In this document: one piece after another, positions 35,935-45,609 of the stretch | Numbering within the stretch: the stretch's first letter is position 1 | Layout: the number at the start of each line of letters is the position of its first letter | Assembly (NCBI GenBank): GCA_034440575.1 | Contig: JAOTOL010001642.1 | Span: forward strand, 3,102,501 to 3,166,500 | Length of the DNA: 64,000 nucleotides | Source: Imbricaverruca yamaguchii | Lineage: Eukaryota > Arthropoda > Thecostraca > Neoverrucidae | Reading direction: 5' to 3' | Program-made: the position numbers and the translations under genes | The notes under the pieces: model-generated | Databases searched by the model: none | What the model saw: the letters and a program-made list of their open reading frames with translations, nothing else | What the model was told of the DNA's origin: nothing

Positions 35935-36745
35935 TTGGTGTAGTGTAGCCAGCTGTAGCCGTTGGCGTGCGGCTGTGATAGTGTAGCCAGCTGTAGCTGC
36001 TGGTGTGCGGCTGTGGTAGTGTAGCCAGCTGTAGCTGCTGGTGTGTGGCTGTGATAGTGTAGCCAGCTGTAGCTGCTGATGTACGGCTGTGGTGGTGTAG
36101 CCAGCTGTAGCTGCTGGTGTGCGGCTGTGGTAGTGTAGCCAGCTGTAGCTGCTGGTGTGCGGCTGTGATAGTGTAGCCAGCTGTAGTTGCTGGTGTGCGG
36201 CTGTGGTAGCGTAGCCAGCTGTAGCTGCTGGTGTGCGGCTGTGGTAGTGTAGCCAGCTGTAGCTGCTGGTGTGCGGCTGTGGTAGTGTAGCCAGCTGTAG
36301 CTGCTGGTGTGCGGCTGTGATAGTGTAGCCAGCTGTAGCTGGTGATGTACGGCTGTGGTAGTGTAGCCAGCTGTAGCTGCTGGTGTGCGGTTGTGGTAGT
36401 GTAGCCAGCTGTAGCTGCTGGTGTGCGGCTGTGGTAGTGTAGCCAGCTGTAGCTGCTGGTGTGCGGCTGTGATAGTGTAGCCAGCTGTAGCTGCTGGTGT
36501 GCGGCTGTGGTAGCGTAGCCAGCTGTAGCTGCTGGTGTGCGGCTGTGGTAGTGTAGCCAGCTGTAGCTGCTGGTGTGCGGCTGTGGTAGTGTAGCCAGCT
36601 GTAGCTCCTGGTGTGCGGCTGTGATAGTGTAGCCAGCTGTAGCTGGTGATGTACGGCTGTGGTAGTGTAGCCAGCTGTAGCTGCTGGTGTGCGGCTGTGG
36701 TAGTGTAGCCAGCTGTAGCTGCTGGTGTCCTCCTGTGGTAGAGTA
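35935..36745. repeat. 38-bp intronic minisatellite, ~21 copies
   Basis: Units of the type GTGTAGCCAGCTGTAGCTGC + TGGTGTGCGGCTGTGGTA repeat with few changes. No exon edge in this window matches the unit. The 288-codon minus-strand frame through it is an artefact of the repeat. Confidence 0.95.
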
Positions 36746-37239
36746 GCGGGTACGCTGCAAATGTGCCAACACTTGACTAACCAACAGTAAATTTGGCCCC
36801 AGTCATTTCCGGCGCAATGTTCACTTCAAAGCGAAGCTCTTCGTCTATCCTTGACACTAATTAAGCAGTATATTGCAGCAGCTAACAGGTGGAAGCATTG
36901 GTGAACTTGTGGTCGTTTCACTCAAGGTTGTTCGTGCGGCTTCAGTGCAGACGTGTCCAAGCATTGTCTTCGGTTAAATCTGGAAGCATGGATAAATCGT
37001 AGTTTTCTATGGAAGCTGTGGGACATTAAACGGCTAATCCATTTATTTGGAGAGAAGCTGATTGGCCAAATATGTCACTCATGAATGGCGTCATTAACTG
37101 ACTGAAGCGCAGGCATACATTTTCTTCCCGTGTGCTTCCAGTGATGAAATAATGCACGTTACACATTTATGATCACACGTTTGATGTAGGTGGCCTTCGG
37201 TTGGGTCAGCGAGAGCGCGTGGTGTGACAGTCTTCGGAT

Positions 37240-38467
37240 GGCATGTAGCGTGTTCACACTTCCTCGGCTCACAGCCGCGAGACGCCACCAGCTTCGAGGC
37301 GGGTGTTCCGGTGGTGATCTGATCTGGCATAGCCTGTCCTTCGATCCCCTCGGCAGTGCGCTGCAGGACGTCACTGCTTGGAGCCAGGTGTTCGTGTGAT
37401 GTGAAGTGATGTAACCCTACTTACAAGCCTCTCTCTGCATGATGCCGCAGAACGCCACGAACTCGAAATATGATGTTCTGGTGATCACCTGCCCTGACGT
37501 ATGGCCTTCCAAGAAGGTTGCTACAGGACGTCGCCAGTTCAGGGTCTGGTGTCGTGGTAGTCGCCCGGTCTGACCTGGTCTGACGTATGGCCTTCCAAGA
37601 AGGTTGCTACAGGACGTCGCCAGTTCAGAGTCTGGTGTCGTGGTAGTCGCCCGGTCTGACCTGCCCTGACGTATGACCTTCCAAGAAGGTTGCTACAGGA
37701 CGTCGCCAGTTCAGAGTCTGGTGTCGTGGTAGTCGCCCGGTCTGACCTGGTCTGACGTATGGCCTCTTTGGTATGTTGCTGTAAGACATTAGTTCGGAAT
37801 CTGGTATTCTGCTGATGGCCTGATGCGATCTGACCTGAACAGGTTAAGACGTCACCAGTTCTGGGTCCGGTGCACCTGTGACGGCCTGACATGACCTGAC
37901 CTACGACCCGCTCGGCAGACTGCTGTAAGACGTCACCAGTTCGGAGCCCGGCCTGTGTGACAGCCTGACCTGATCTGAACTATGACCCGCTCGGCAGACT
38001 GCTGTAAGACGTCACCAGTTCGGAGCCAGGCCTCTGTGACAGCCTGACCTGAGCTGACCCATGACCCGCTCGGCAGACTGCTGTAAGACGTCACCAGTTC
38101 GGAGCCTGGCCTCTGTGACAGCCTGACCTGACCTGACCCATGACCCGCTCGGCAGATTGCTGCAAGACGTCACCAGTTCGGTGCCTGGCCTCTGTGCTGA
38201 CCTGATCTGAACTATGACCCGCTCGGCAGACTGCTGCAAGACGTCACCAGTTCGGAGCCCGGCCTGTGTGACAGCCTGACCTGACCTGACCCATGACCCG
38301 CTCGGCAGATTGCTGCAAGACGTCACCAGTTCGGAGCCCGGCCTCTGCGACAGCCTGACCTGACCTGACCCATGACCCGCTCGGCAGACTGCTGCAAGAC
38401 GTCACCAGTTTGGAGCCTGGCTCTCTGTGACAGCCTGACCTGACCTGACCCATGACCCGCTCGGCAG
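37240..38467 (+). repeat. ~79-bp acceptor-edge array of Sema2a
   Basis: Each unit holds GACCCGCTCGGCAG, then ACTGCTGCAAGACGTCACCA, GTTCGGAGCC and CTCTGTGACAG, which is the acceptor and first ~45 bases of the exon at 38,468. AG-flanked starts lie at 38156, 38230, 38309 and 38388 (74-80 bp apart). Older copies at 37,500-37,750 (GTTGCTACAGGACGTCGCC) and 37,270-37,390 are more diverged. Use of the upstream acceptors runs into in-frame TGA codons. Confidence 0.93.
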
Positions 38468-38647
38468 ACTGCTGCAAGACGTCACCAGTTCGGAGCCCGG
38501 CCTCTGTGACAGCTCGGTGATGCGTAAGAAGCTGAGCGCCACGTGGGGCCAGTCGCTCCACCTGGGCTGTGACGTCAAACTGCCGCGCGCCATGGACCAG
38601 CGCGAGGTCACCTGGTACCTCTGGAACAAGGAGAACGGCCGACACAG
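38468..38647 (+). CDS. Sema2a: Semaphorin-2A exon (PSI-Ig linker and first half of Ig domain)
   Basis: Completes G, then 59 codons: LLQDVTSSEPGLCDSSVMRK, KLSATWGQSLHLGCDVKLPR and AMDQREVTWYLWNKENGRH, with R completed by the next exon. Fly Sema-2a has the same order (LLQDV..xxICDSSVLKKK..GQSVHLGCFVKxPE..xEQVTWY). Acceptor CTCGGCAG/A has a poor pyrimidine tract; donor CACAG/GTAACG. The first Ig cysteine (HLGC) is present. Confidence 0.96.
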
Positions 38648-39263
38648 GTAACGCGCGTCAGATGTCTCCTCTGGAGAACAGAGCACGATGAGGAAACCGA
38701 CATAATGCGTCCAAATATGTTTATTTTGGCATCAATTGTAAATAGGAGCCCAATTAGTGTCCATCCCTTGTCTAGTATAATCTATGAATTTAGCTAGCAC
38801 CCCTAACCTCAGAACTAAAAGTGTCCAGAATGAATAAGCGCGTGGCATAATTTGAGTGTCATTCACTGGTGGCAAGCTTGTTGGTTGTGGAGTCTGGCCA
38901 GCCCTATATTTGTTTTCACCATCGTTCGCTGTCCTCCGTCATGACTTGTTCAGGGCTTGTCAAAGCGAGCCGAAGTATAAGCCTTTTCTGAAATGTATCT
39001 AGCAGATCAGAATCCAGCTAAGCACTAAAATCTTCCCAGAAGCTATATTGGTATCATCAATTGTGTCGTCCAACATGTAATGAAGCACTTTGTGAAACTA
39101 TATTGCGCAAATGCGACTCGCACACAACAGTATAATGTATATTTTGTGTCATGCATAAGTACACCGTACCACGTTGATACTTAATGTGGCAATCGTAGCT
39201 GCGTTGTACTTCTCAGCCATTGCCAGGCAACAATTGACATGGTCTTATCTATCGATATATTCC

Positions 39264-39333
<70 letters not shown>

Positions 39334-40282
39334 TATATATATATATATTTATTTTTATATATATCCCGTTACTTATTTTTTCACTTAGGTTTATGCATTT
39401 GGTCATGCTGAACCGAAATGACTAACTCCTCGTGCGGCAGCGAAATACTGTTCTAGCTAGTGTGAATGTGTTCAGTGGGCGGTATTTACTTTTCGCTCGA
39501 TGTCTCGGGCTTTGTGTTTTATGAGCTAATGTAAAAATACCCGCTGAATGTGTCTGTCCTTCAGGTAAAATTTGAATCTTGAGGCTCACAGAATAAGCCT
39601 GGGGCTTTCCGTAATGGGTTTGTGCTGTGTGCGCGCCACCTTCCAAAATGTTCTTAGACAAACTGATGATGCAGTTTTTCCTAAGTTCACAATCCCAGCG
39701 ATGCGTTTCTTCTTTACCCAATCGCAGGCATTGACTAACATCGTCATGAAGTATCAGTGATCTCTCAACTGGGTTGTTTTCTCACTACAGCCCGCTGACA
39801 CGAACATGCCACTTCTCACCACAACCCGCTCCTGGTAACAACGTCCATAACCCCAGAGGTTTTATGTTGTTGCTGTCTCGCCTTTCTGTTTATTCGCTAG
39901 TACCATTTTTCATCTGGGACTACAATAGTTTGCTCCCGGCTCCTCCTTTGTACCGGGCGCACTATCTTGTCAGTGCATCGGCCCACGTTTATCAAAGTGA
40001 TGCCTTGCCTCTGTGTATAATCGTTCGTCCCTTTTGATACGTTGTATTTTGCATGCGGGTATTTGTGTTGCCTAAGCGTTTGTTTTACGATAGTGCTCTT
40101 TATTCCTCCGTCTGACAACAGCTAGATATTGCCGGTGCTGCTGCGTTACTGCAGCCATGCAGATTGTCACTCTGTTCCAGAGTATTCGTGGCTCTCCCTG
40201 TCTCTACCTCTACCTCCATCTCCACCATCTCGCCCTCACCTTCCGGTTGTCTGACTCCGATTGCCGCGCCTCTGTCCGTCAG
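38648..40282. other. Intron with (AT)n tract
   Basis: Contains the AT microsatellite at 39,267-39,363. Nothing else recognised. Confidence 0.6.
39267..39363. repeat. (AT)n microsatellite
   Basis: Nearly 100 bases of AT dinucleotides with a few interruptions near the 3' end. Confidence 0.95.
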
Positions 40283-40454
40283 GATCGAGTGGAGTCCCGA
40301 CAAGTACGTGCGCACTCGAGAGAACGGTCTGGTGGTGTTGACCATGTCCGAGAACGACGCCGGGAACTACGAGGCGCAGCTGGGCACCGACCTGCTCTGC
40401 ATGTACAGCATCACCGTCGACGTGCACCGCTGCTCTGCGCCAGACAAGTCTCAG
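40283..40454 (+). CDS. Sema2a: Semaphorin-2A exon (second half of Ig domain)
   Basis: Completes R and encodes IEWSPDKYVRTRENGLVVLT, MSENDAGNYEAQLGTDLLCM and YSITVDVHRCSAPDKSQ, phase 0 at the end. Matches the Sema-2a Ig domain (YSPTKYIxTxExGLVVxxxNExDxGxY..). The usual Ig signature DxGxYxC reads DAGNYEA here: the second disulphide cysteine is alanine. Nearby cysteines are LLCM and HRCS. Acceptor TCCGTCAG/G, donor TCTCAG/GTACGG. Confidence 0.95.
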
Positions 40455-40880
40455 GTACGGTCGGCTGCGTCAGATCAGTCGCAGGTGCTGCCCCACCCTA
40501 CCCCGTGCTAAATATGTCTCGGGTATGGTCCGCCACACCAAAGAAGCCTCAGGAGCGGTCCTCCACGAAGATCAGTCTTAGGTACTGCCCCCCTTGCTAC
40601 ATCAGTTTCAGGTATGGTCCGCCCCACCAAAGAAGTCCCAGGAGCGATCCTCCACAAAGATCAGTCTTAGGTACTGTCCCTTCCCCGTGCTACGTACATC
40701 TCCGGTACAGTCCGCCACATCAAAGAAGTCTCAGGTTCGGTCCCCCACGAAGATCAATCTGAGGTGACTGCATCGTGGCAGATAGGCATCAGGTAGAATC
40801 CACCGCAGCAGATATATCTCAGGTAGGATCCATCGGTAGATAATTCCCAGGTAGGATCCACGGTGGTAGATAAATCTCAG
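40455..40880 (+). repeat. Diverged donor-edge array of Sema2a, ~14 copies
   Basis: The exon ends GACAAGTCTCAG/GTACGGTC. The intron then repeats AGATCAGTCGCAG/GTGCTG, ATATGTCTCGG/GTATGGTC, AGATCAGTCTTAG/GTACTG, ACATCAGTTTCAG/GTATGG, AAGAAGTCTCAG/GTTCGG, ATATATCTCAG/GTAGGATC and others, spaced about 25-45 bp. Many still look like donors; some read CAG/GAGCGG and are dead. Confidence 0.85.
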
Positions 40881-41084
40881 TAACGGGTGTCAGTCTAAGG
40901 CACTGTCCTTCGCGGCAAATCCGTCCGAGACTCTGGCTTCTGCAATAGGTAAGCTTCAGATGCAACGCATTGTGAGTGCTGATGCAGCCTGCATGGGAAA
41001 TCTGAGAGACGTAGCATTTCCAGTATAGCAATGTCGCTGTAATCCTTGTTTTCGTATTTGATATGCTCATGTCCATAGTGTAAT

Positions 41085-41281
41085 GGCGTCCTTACTGACC
41101 ATGTGCCTGGTTGGTGGATGCATGTTCATACAGTGCTCGCACCCTTGCTGACCAAATGGTTGGTCGTGCACATGCACACAGTGTGCTCGCACCCCAACTC
41201 ACCACATGCCTGGTTGGTGTGCATATGTCCAAAGTGTTCCCGCATCATTACTGACCACATGCCTGGTTGGTATCACCGCAG
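41085..41281. repeat. ~50-60-bp degenerate repeat abutting an acceptor
   Basis: About 3.5 copies of a unit with CTGACCACATGCCTGGTTGG, then TGTGCATATG and CAGTGTTCGCAC words. The last partial copy runs into the acceptor at 41,280-41,281 (TATCACCGCAG). Exon sequence itself is not visibly included. Confidence 0.75.
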
Positions 41282-41365
41282 GACTATCAGAAGATCTACT
41301 CAGACTGGTGCAGCGAATTCGAGAAGTACAAAAGTGCCATGAAGAACTGGGAAAAGAAACAAGCG
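41282..41365 (+). CDS. Sema2a: Semaphorin-2A exon (C-terminal tail)
   Basis: 28 codons, phase 0 at both ends: DYQKIYSDWCSEFEKYKSAM and KNWEKKQA. Nearly identical in pattern to the fly Sema-2a tail (DYQKIYSDWCxEFEKYKxAMKxWEKKQA). Acceptor CACCGCAG/GAC, donor CAAGCG/GTACGT. There is no transmembrane segment, as expected for a secreted class 2 semaphorin. Confidence 0.97.
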
Positions 41366-42034
41366 GTACGTGATATTTGTATTATCAGTTTTTATTTTAC
41401 TTCAATAATATAACATAATTATTCAATAAATATCACTTATTTACATCTGGTTCCAATTACTGTTGGTCACTACGGGATATACAATTACGATCACGGCTAG
41501 TTGAAGCGCGTGGTCAAGCATGGTTTTTTAGGAAGATCAGTTTAAATTCAATTTCGGGATCGTCAGTTAATATTTTTCTGGTAAGGTGCAAAATGACATC
41601 ACGTCGACTTCGAATTATTTGTTTATAACATCACCACCCCACCAGAACACTTTCGAGGTGCAGTTGATATAAACGCCGCCGGTGGTGGCACGGTACATGG
41701 AGGTGATGGAAAGCCAGCAACTCCAGCAGTTCACTGAAAGCCTTGTGGATTCTGCTTTGTGTCGGTTGCGTGTTTTCAAGCTCTTCGTTCACATATTCGC
41801 ATTTAGAACTTCACTGACAATTGAACTCGCCTAGATTATGAAGCCTGAAAATCAGGCCATAACCATTTCCTATCGCATGACGCTTATCTATTCTATCGAA
41901 AGAACATCGGACACATACAGACTGTGTGAATGTGCGGAACCGTTTCGTCCTTTGACGCGATCAACGCATCAATCAACACGGGTTTTGGCGTGGCCACCGC
42001 TAGACTCATTGGTGCCCGGCCACCACCTGCTATT

Positions 42035-42500
42035 TGTTGGTGTGGTCCAACCCCGCCTGCTATTTGTTGGTGTGGTCCGACCCCGCCTGCTATTTGTTGG
42101 TGTGGTCCGACCCCGCCTGCTATTTGTTGGTGTGGTCCGACCCCGCCTGCTATTTGTTGGTGTGGTCCGACCCCGCCTGCTATTTGTTGGTGTGGTCCGA
42201 CCCCGCCTGTATTTGTTGCTTGGTTTTCTTGTTTTTTTCGCTTTGTTGTTGTCCGCTTTTTGTTGTTGTCGTTATTTTTTGTACCCGTGTATTTGTTTGT
42301 GGTCAGCTGTTTTGTTGTGTGGTCACCGCCTGTTTTGTTTTGTCCGTTTTTTTGGTAGTTTTTTTTGTCTGTTTTGTTGTGTGGTCCGACCCCGCCTGCT
42401 ATTTGTTGGTGTGGTCCGACCCCGCCTGCTATTTGTTGGTGTGGTCCGACCCCGCCTGCTATTGTTTGGTGTGGTCCGACCCCGCCTGCTATTGTTGGTG
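42035..42500. repeat. 30-bp intronic array in two blocks
   Basis: Six units of CTATTTGTTGGTGTGGTCCG + ACCCCGCCTG lie at 42,035-42,208 and about four more at 42,383-42,495. Between them is T/G-rich sequence. Long frames on both strands through it are artefacts. No exon edge matches. Confidence 0.93.
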
Positions 42501-43099
42501 GGATTACACCCACCCGGAAATTTGGTAAGCTTTGAGAAATACCATATCTTCCTGAAGTTTGCCAGTTGCTGTATCAGGATTGGGCTGTTGGGCTCGCCCG
42601 AGAGTACCGCCAATCACGAGTCCACCTGGCGGGTCTCCGTCGCGATCAATGTCACCATAGCCCGACTGCCTGCCCGACTGCCTGCCTGCCTGACCTGTCT
42701 TTAGAGATGTGCCTTCCTCGAAGATATTGTGCACCTGTTGCGATCTGCGTAGCATTGTTTATTACAAGACGGCAGGCAAGATTTTTCCCTTCCACCATAC
42801 TGGTGCAAGGCGACCAGCTTCATCGCGGCTTTGGTTGCCAGTTGCTGAATGAAACGCTTTCTCCAGTAATATCCAGCAACGGCCAGCAGTGGTCATCGGT
42901 CCGGCAGGAAAGCCGACCCGAAAAAGCGTACGTGTATAGGGCCTGCTTAATCACCTAGCATTATTTAACCGCAGAAAATAAGTTGTTTGTTGTACAACAG
43001 TCGGCTGCTTGTATCTGCGTTAGACATGATTGCAGAAACAATGTAAGGGCATAGGCTGAGTTTTCGAGCAGTTAAACACATTTTAGCCGTAAGGATAAA

Positions 43100-43300
43100 A
43101 CCGAACAAACGTCGGGGCTCCAGAACCATCAGTCTAGCACGGTTCGTGGTTGCGGTTTTTGCGACACACCAAGCGGCGGAGATCGTATGGAGTCCTCTGC
43201 CCCTCACCCTGGTAGGAAGGTCTGGCACCGTGGGAAGTCGACCCCCCCCCCCCCCGCATGCCGGACGTTCAGCTTGACCACTAAGCTACCGATGCCATCC
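43100..43300 (-). mobile_element. tRNA-derived SINE head, minus strand
   Basis: On the minus strand, from about 43,300 downward, it reads GGTAGCTTAGTGGTCAAGC, an A-box of RNA polymerase III type. A poly-G tract follows, then GGTCGACTTCC, a near B-box. This is the tRNA-like head of a SINE. The poly-C on the plus strand is at 43,243-43,256. The 3' end is not placed. Confidence 0.6.
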
Positions 43301-43604
43301 AGAACCGCAGTTCCCGAGATCCGAGTTTGTATGCGTTAGGTGGGAAGCGGGGTACGGGGAGGGGGTGTGGACTGCGACATTGACAGAAAGCAGTCGCGGT
43401 CTTGCATCTCCAGCTTCAAAGTCGTCCTTGCGCCCCTGGAGTTGGTCCCCACCTTGAAGCTGAAGTTAGTGACGGCACTGAACACAGGTCGCTATCAGAC
43501 CGTGCACTTTTGAAGGAGCTTAACGAAGCTCGTTCAATTGCTAAATCATTTGATACCTGAGCGACTGCACTCGTGTAAACAAAAGGAAATGCAGCATTCA
43601 GTAG

Positions 43605-43690
43605 CATTGTTTATCTGTGTCTGTCAATGGTTTAACGCCGCAGGCAGAACCAGAGTGTCAGTCCGAACTCACATCCCAACGAGGATTATC
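43605..43690 (+). repeat. Duplicate of the last Sema2a exon's 5' part
   Basis: The stretch TTATCTGTGTCTG..GGTTTAACGCCGCAGG, then CAGAACCAGAGTGTCAG and CACATCCCAACGAG, is repeated at 43,687-43,780 as part of the true terminal exon and its acceptor region. The upstream copy lacks the TGTTTTCAG acceptor and ends before the stop. Confidence 0.9.
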
Positions 43691-43730
43691 TGTGTCTGCC
43701 AATTGTTTAACGAGCGGCTCGTGTTTTCAG

Positions 43731-43808
43731 CAATGCCGCAGCCAGAACCAGAGCGTCAGCCCGAACTCACATCCCAACGAGATTTACCAGCGGTCTCCTT
43801 TGATATGA
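43731..43808 (+). CDS. Sema2a: Semaphorin-2A terminal exon with stop
   Basis: 25 codons and TGA: QCRSQNQSVSPNSHPNEIYQ then RSPLI. Joined to KKQA of the previous exon in phase 0 it matches the fly C-terminus KKQAQC..QNxSxxxHPNEIxRxP. Acceptor GTGTTTTCAG/CAA. The exon has been partly duplicated in tandem just upstream. Confidence 0.94.
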   Translation, partial: QCRSQNQSVSPNSHPNEIYQRSPLI

Positions 43809-44550
43809 GTGCCTCGATGACGTCACGGTAGCGCGTGCGCGTGAACGAATCAAAATGGCGGCCGCGTACGAGCTGCCGCGAACACTCAATACAGACTCCA
43901 ATGTGAGCAATAAGTTCAATCTCCGACGTGCAGCTCTCGCCACTGAATACTCCAACCCGACGCCCTTGCTGTGATGAATGAAACTTGTGTTGCGATTGGC
44001 TGCCACTAGATGGCAGCACCACCGTGGATTCTGCACGCCGTGGACAGATTTCGGTGCAGGTTCGGCGCGGATCGTCGCGACGCGCTATGAGAGAGCACTC
44101 CGCGATTGCGGTGCCGCGGAACACGGCCGATGGTTGTCGAGAGGCGTGCATCGCGTTGCAATGGCGTACGTGTACAGCCGTGGTTTTGTATGGCCTTGTT
44201 TGAACATGTGACCGCACTGAGGCGTGTTGATCCTACAATCAGTTCTCCGTGCGTAGCTGGTTTGGTTTCGCGCACATGCTATCAGTATTGTCTTCCATGT
44301 GACTTACTTTGTAGTTCCGTCGATGTGTGACGGTGTGGGTCGACGGCAGCCGTGCTCCGGAGATTTTGTTGGACCCGCCAAAGCGCACGACTCGCAGCTG
44401 TGCGCGCGTACCTTTCATTGATTGGAATTGCCGCACTGTTTCCTTTAGCATATCACGAAGAGGGCTTTGTGTGAAGCGTGTGTGCCAGAGTCTGTTGTAC
44501 ATACCTTCTATGTATGGAATGGTGATCTGTACAGGAAATGACTTCATAAT

Positions 44551-44556
44551 AATAAA
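44551..44556 (+). promoter_or_regulatory. Candidate polyadenylation signal of Sema2a
   Basis: AATAAA, 743 bases after the stop. Chosen only because it is the first canonical hexamer noticed downstream; no cleavage-site evidence. Confidence 0.3.
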
Positions 44557-45536
44557 TCTCATCCAATTTTTTAGACCTGATATATGCCCATCAGCACCAC
44601 TAGAGTTTTCACACAGAGAACTCCGAGTAAAGACAACCGTACGTAGAACATTTATGTATGCATCGAAGCTAGACTTGGATTAAGATGGTCGCAAATATTG
44701 CGCAAGAGTGCCTCCAGAAAACAACTCATTCACTTCCTCCGCGTGTTTGGATGCTCGTTAGTAACCAGTCACTGCAACTGTAATACAGCTTTTACTTTTA
44801 GAAGATCCATCCAGTAGCGGTGATGCCAGATGCGAAGGAGTCTTCACGGATGCTGTTCGATGGGCGAGCGAGTGATATTATGATTCAATATGGGCACTGG
44901 TGAATATATTGTACAACGATCGAAATGCAAATTCTTTATGGTTTAACGCAGTCCACCTTCCCGTATCTCGTCATGTCATTTATGATCGTAAGTTCCCTTA
45001 ACTAAATGCGCTTTCTTTTTTGCAGTTTTGGGCAACATTAGAGCAAAACTGCATTAATGATTTAGTTGGTGGTGACTGGTGACAGAAAATATAGAAGAGT
45101 TCCCTATCTCAAGCTGATCGTCATGCTTCGTTTCTGCGAAGATCATCGTAATTGTTCAACGAGCGATGTGAAAGGAGAAACTGAACATAACCGAAAGCTA
45201 TGTGCGAGAACAATTTCTCACCGAGCTGATGTTTCTTCCCATTATTAGCATTCCCTGTTGTGGTCAAGTTCTCACGTACTTGAGGTTTCAGAGGCTATTC
45301 CCACACGAACTTGAAGTCTTGGAGCGAATATGCACTTGCGGTTTCTGTCAATTACTCATGGCCAAGAAACTGACGGCAGCAAGCAACATGGACATGATTA
45401 ATGATTGAGCTGTTTTTAATTTTGCATGTTGAAGTTTTGCTACGTGCATGCGGGGCCGGGTCGGAAAGAAATCAAAGGTGTTGGGGTGCAAGTTCCTTAT
45501 TGGAAACAATGAACATCGAAGCATTGTGTGGATGTA

Positions 45537-45537
<1 letters not shown>

Positions 45538-45606
<69 letters not shown>
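45538..45606. repeat. (AT)n microsatellite
   Basis: An uninterrupted run of about 34 TA/AT dinucleotides. Confidence 0.97.

Positions 45607-45609
<3 letters not shown>

Noticed and set aside
35918..36784. 288-codon minus-strand frame of AATAGYTTTAAHQQLQLATL type
   Set aside because: Translation of a 38-bp intronic array.
41838..42704. 288-codon plus-strand frame with hydrophobic runs
   Set aside because: Mostly the 30-bp array and T/G-rich sequence in the last Sema2a intron; no membrane protein family recognised.
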